Of a DNA stretch of 52,589 nucleotides, positions 51,926 through 52,589 are shown in pieces. Below the pieces are notes generated by a model. That model had not been told where the DNA came from. It saw only the letters and a list, made by a program, of their open reading frames with translations, and did not search any database. The stretch comes from Geobacteraceae bacterium GWC2_55_20 (GTDB lineage Bacteria; Desulfobacterota; Desulfuromonadia; Geobacterales; Pseudopelobacteraceae), in contig MGZK01000052.1 in assembly GCA_001802125.1 (NCBI GenBank), positions 1 to 52,589 on the forward strand, read 5' to 3'. Every line of letters starts with the position of its first letter. Position 1 is the first letter of the stretch. A program made the position numbers and the translations under genes.

Positions 51926-51990
51926 GATGTCTGCTTCCTCTCGTTTCTATTGTTGTTTGCATGAATAATCCAGCTGTGTGAATTTGTGAA

Positions 51991-52017
51991 TTTATAGTCA
52001 GGTAGCTGTTTTGTCAA
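51991..52017 (-). promoter_or_regulatory. Promoter candidate for metK
   Basis: On the minus strand TTGACA (complement of 52012-52017) and TATAAA (complement of 51991-51996) lie 66 bp ahead of metK. The 15-bp spacer is short, so the exact -10 is uncertain. Confidence 0.45.
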
Positions 52018-52116
52018 GCGAAGAGAGGATATTGCGTTATTCCGTTTGACTTCCTGGCCATGAATTCTGCAGAATGCCGTTAGACACGGCTTATTTCAAT
52101 TATCAAGGCGGTTCAT

Positions 52117-52589
52117 ATGTCCAGAGTATTAAGCCTTCTTCTGGTGGTTCTGGCCTGCAGTGTGATCGGTACAACGGCCCTTTGCGCCGCCAAGCGTCCC
52201 GGTGACAGCTGGAGTTATTACCACTTCGACGGTATCGGCTTCAAGGCCGGCCCTGCTCCTGATGACAAGCCCTGCATCGCTGTCAGGGAGGGGGTACGAC
52301 CGGTGGTGCTGCTCACACAGACAGCGTCAACCGAGTCGATCAACCTGCCCGAAGGGGCCGGCGCCATCTCGGGCATCTGCTATATTCAGAGTTCAGGGGG
52401 GAAGCTCGGCGGCGACAGCGCATATGCGCCATGTCCGCGCACGCCGCTGCTGATCTCCTCCGGCGGCAAGCAACTGGTCACGGTCCAGACCGATGAACAG
52501 GGCTATTTCGTGGTGGTGCTTGCTGCGGGAACCTATCATGTCGGCAGCGGCCCCTTCACGGCAGAGATTTCGGTGGAAAGCGGCATAAC
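52117..52589 (+). CDS. Secreted protein of unknown function (C-terminus beyond window)
   Basis: The frame opens at an ATG preceded by AAGGCGG and runs off the edge after 157 codons. A signal peptide (SRVLSLLLVVLACSVIGTTALCAA) is followed by a mature domain with IAVREGVRPVVLLTQT, two cysteines (CYIQSSGG and PCPRTP) and a late VTVQTDEQGYFVVVLAAGTYHV, resembling the carboxypeptidase-regulatory-like strand pattern of surface proteins. I do not recognise a specific family. It is divergent from metK. Confidence 0.75.
   Translation, partial: MSRVLSLLLVVLACSVIGTTALCAAKRPGDSWSYYHFDGIGFKAGPAPDDKPCIAVREGVRPVVLLTQTASTESINLPEGAGAISGICYIQSSGGKLGGDSAYAPCPRTPLLISSGGKQLVTVQTDEQGYFVVVLAAGTYHVGSGPFTAEISVESGI

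Noticed and set aside
1..52589. CRISPR arrays, tRNA, rRNA or insertion sequences
   Set aside because: No regularly spaced repeats, transposase-like frames or tRNA-like cloverleaf regions were found; the largest gaps are accounted for above.

Overview
This window (about 57-60% G+C by eye) reads as chromosome of a member of the Geobacteraceae / Desulfuromonadales. The support is the combination of a futalosine-pathway menaquinone gene (mqnE), a methyl-accepting chemotaxis protein with a c-type heme motif in its periplasmic sensor, an oxygen-scavenging FprA flavo-diiron protein, anaerobic cobalamin genes (cbiF/cobM, cbiG), c-di-GMP proteins and secreted GNVGIGT-repeat proteins. A Pelobacter propionicus or Trichlorobacter-like genome is an inference; no rRNA or tRNA gene is present to fix the taxon.

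Layout. 1-2.3 kb: a TetR gene cut by the window edge, divergent from a MarR gene that is translationally coupled to an acetate-kinase homologue with altered active-site residues. 2.4-3.8 kb: a fungal-type (FCY1-like) cytosine deaminase and a lipoprotein. 4.2-10.3 kb: cbiF-cbiG-pdxA followed, with an ATGA overlap, by a large MalT/SARP-type activator gene broken by one frameshift. 10.3-19.2 kb: a secreted-protein island: a small cytoplasmic protein behind 11-bp-spaced heptamer repeats, a 1,896-residue modular P-domain/LamG/Ig protein, a WD40 protein and a protein with YadA-like head repeats and an S74 endosialidase-chaperone tail. 19.2-25.6 kb: housekeeping genes (mqnE, a CheR-like methyltransferase, fabH, suhB, yggT, divIVA, yggU, an SlyD-like FKBP). 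26-30.6 kb: a second secreted-protein island (tail-fibre-like protein, metzincin-type metalloprotease, BACON-like protein). 30.7-41.1 kb: FprA, two HEAT-repeat proteins, an HD-GYP protein, radA, rplU-rpmA, the heme chemoreceptor and an MshEN-receiver fusion. 41.1-52.6 kb: thermonuclease, U32 peptidase, asd, leuB, fmdB, galU, a TIGR04073 protein, a family B DNA polymerase, metK and the start of a secreted protein.

How the parts may work together. The two secreted-protein islands look related. The giant protein of the first and the BACON-like protein of the second end in the same type of C-terminal domain of about 85 residues, finishing in D(R/K)(I/L)xIK. Both islands also carry GNVGIGT-repeat proteins, and the second carries a protease that could process such proteins. 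The SARP-type regulator sits directly upstream of the first island, and the repeats in front of that island have the spacing SARP proteins use, so it is a candidate regulator. In the 32-41 kb region the HD-GYP protein (c-di-GMP breakdown), the HEAT protein sharing its N-terminal domain, the MshEN-receiver fusion (c-di-GMP binding) and the redox chemoreceptor suggest a surface-behaviour signalling neighbourhood. These links are inferences from position and domain content.
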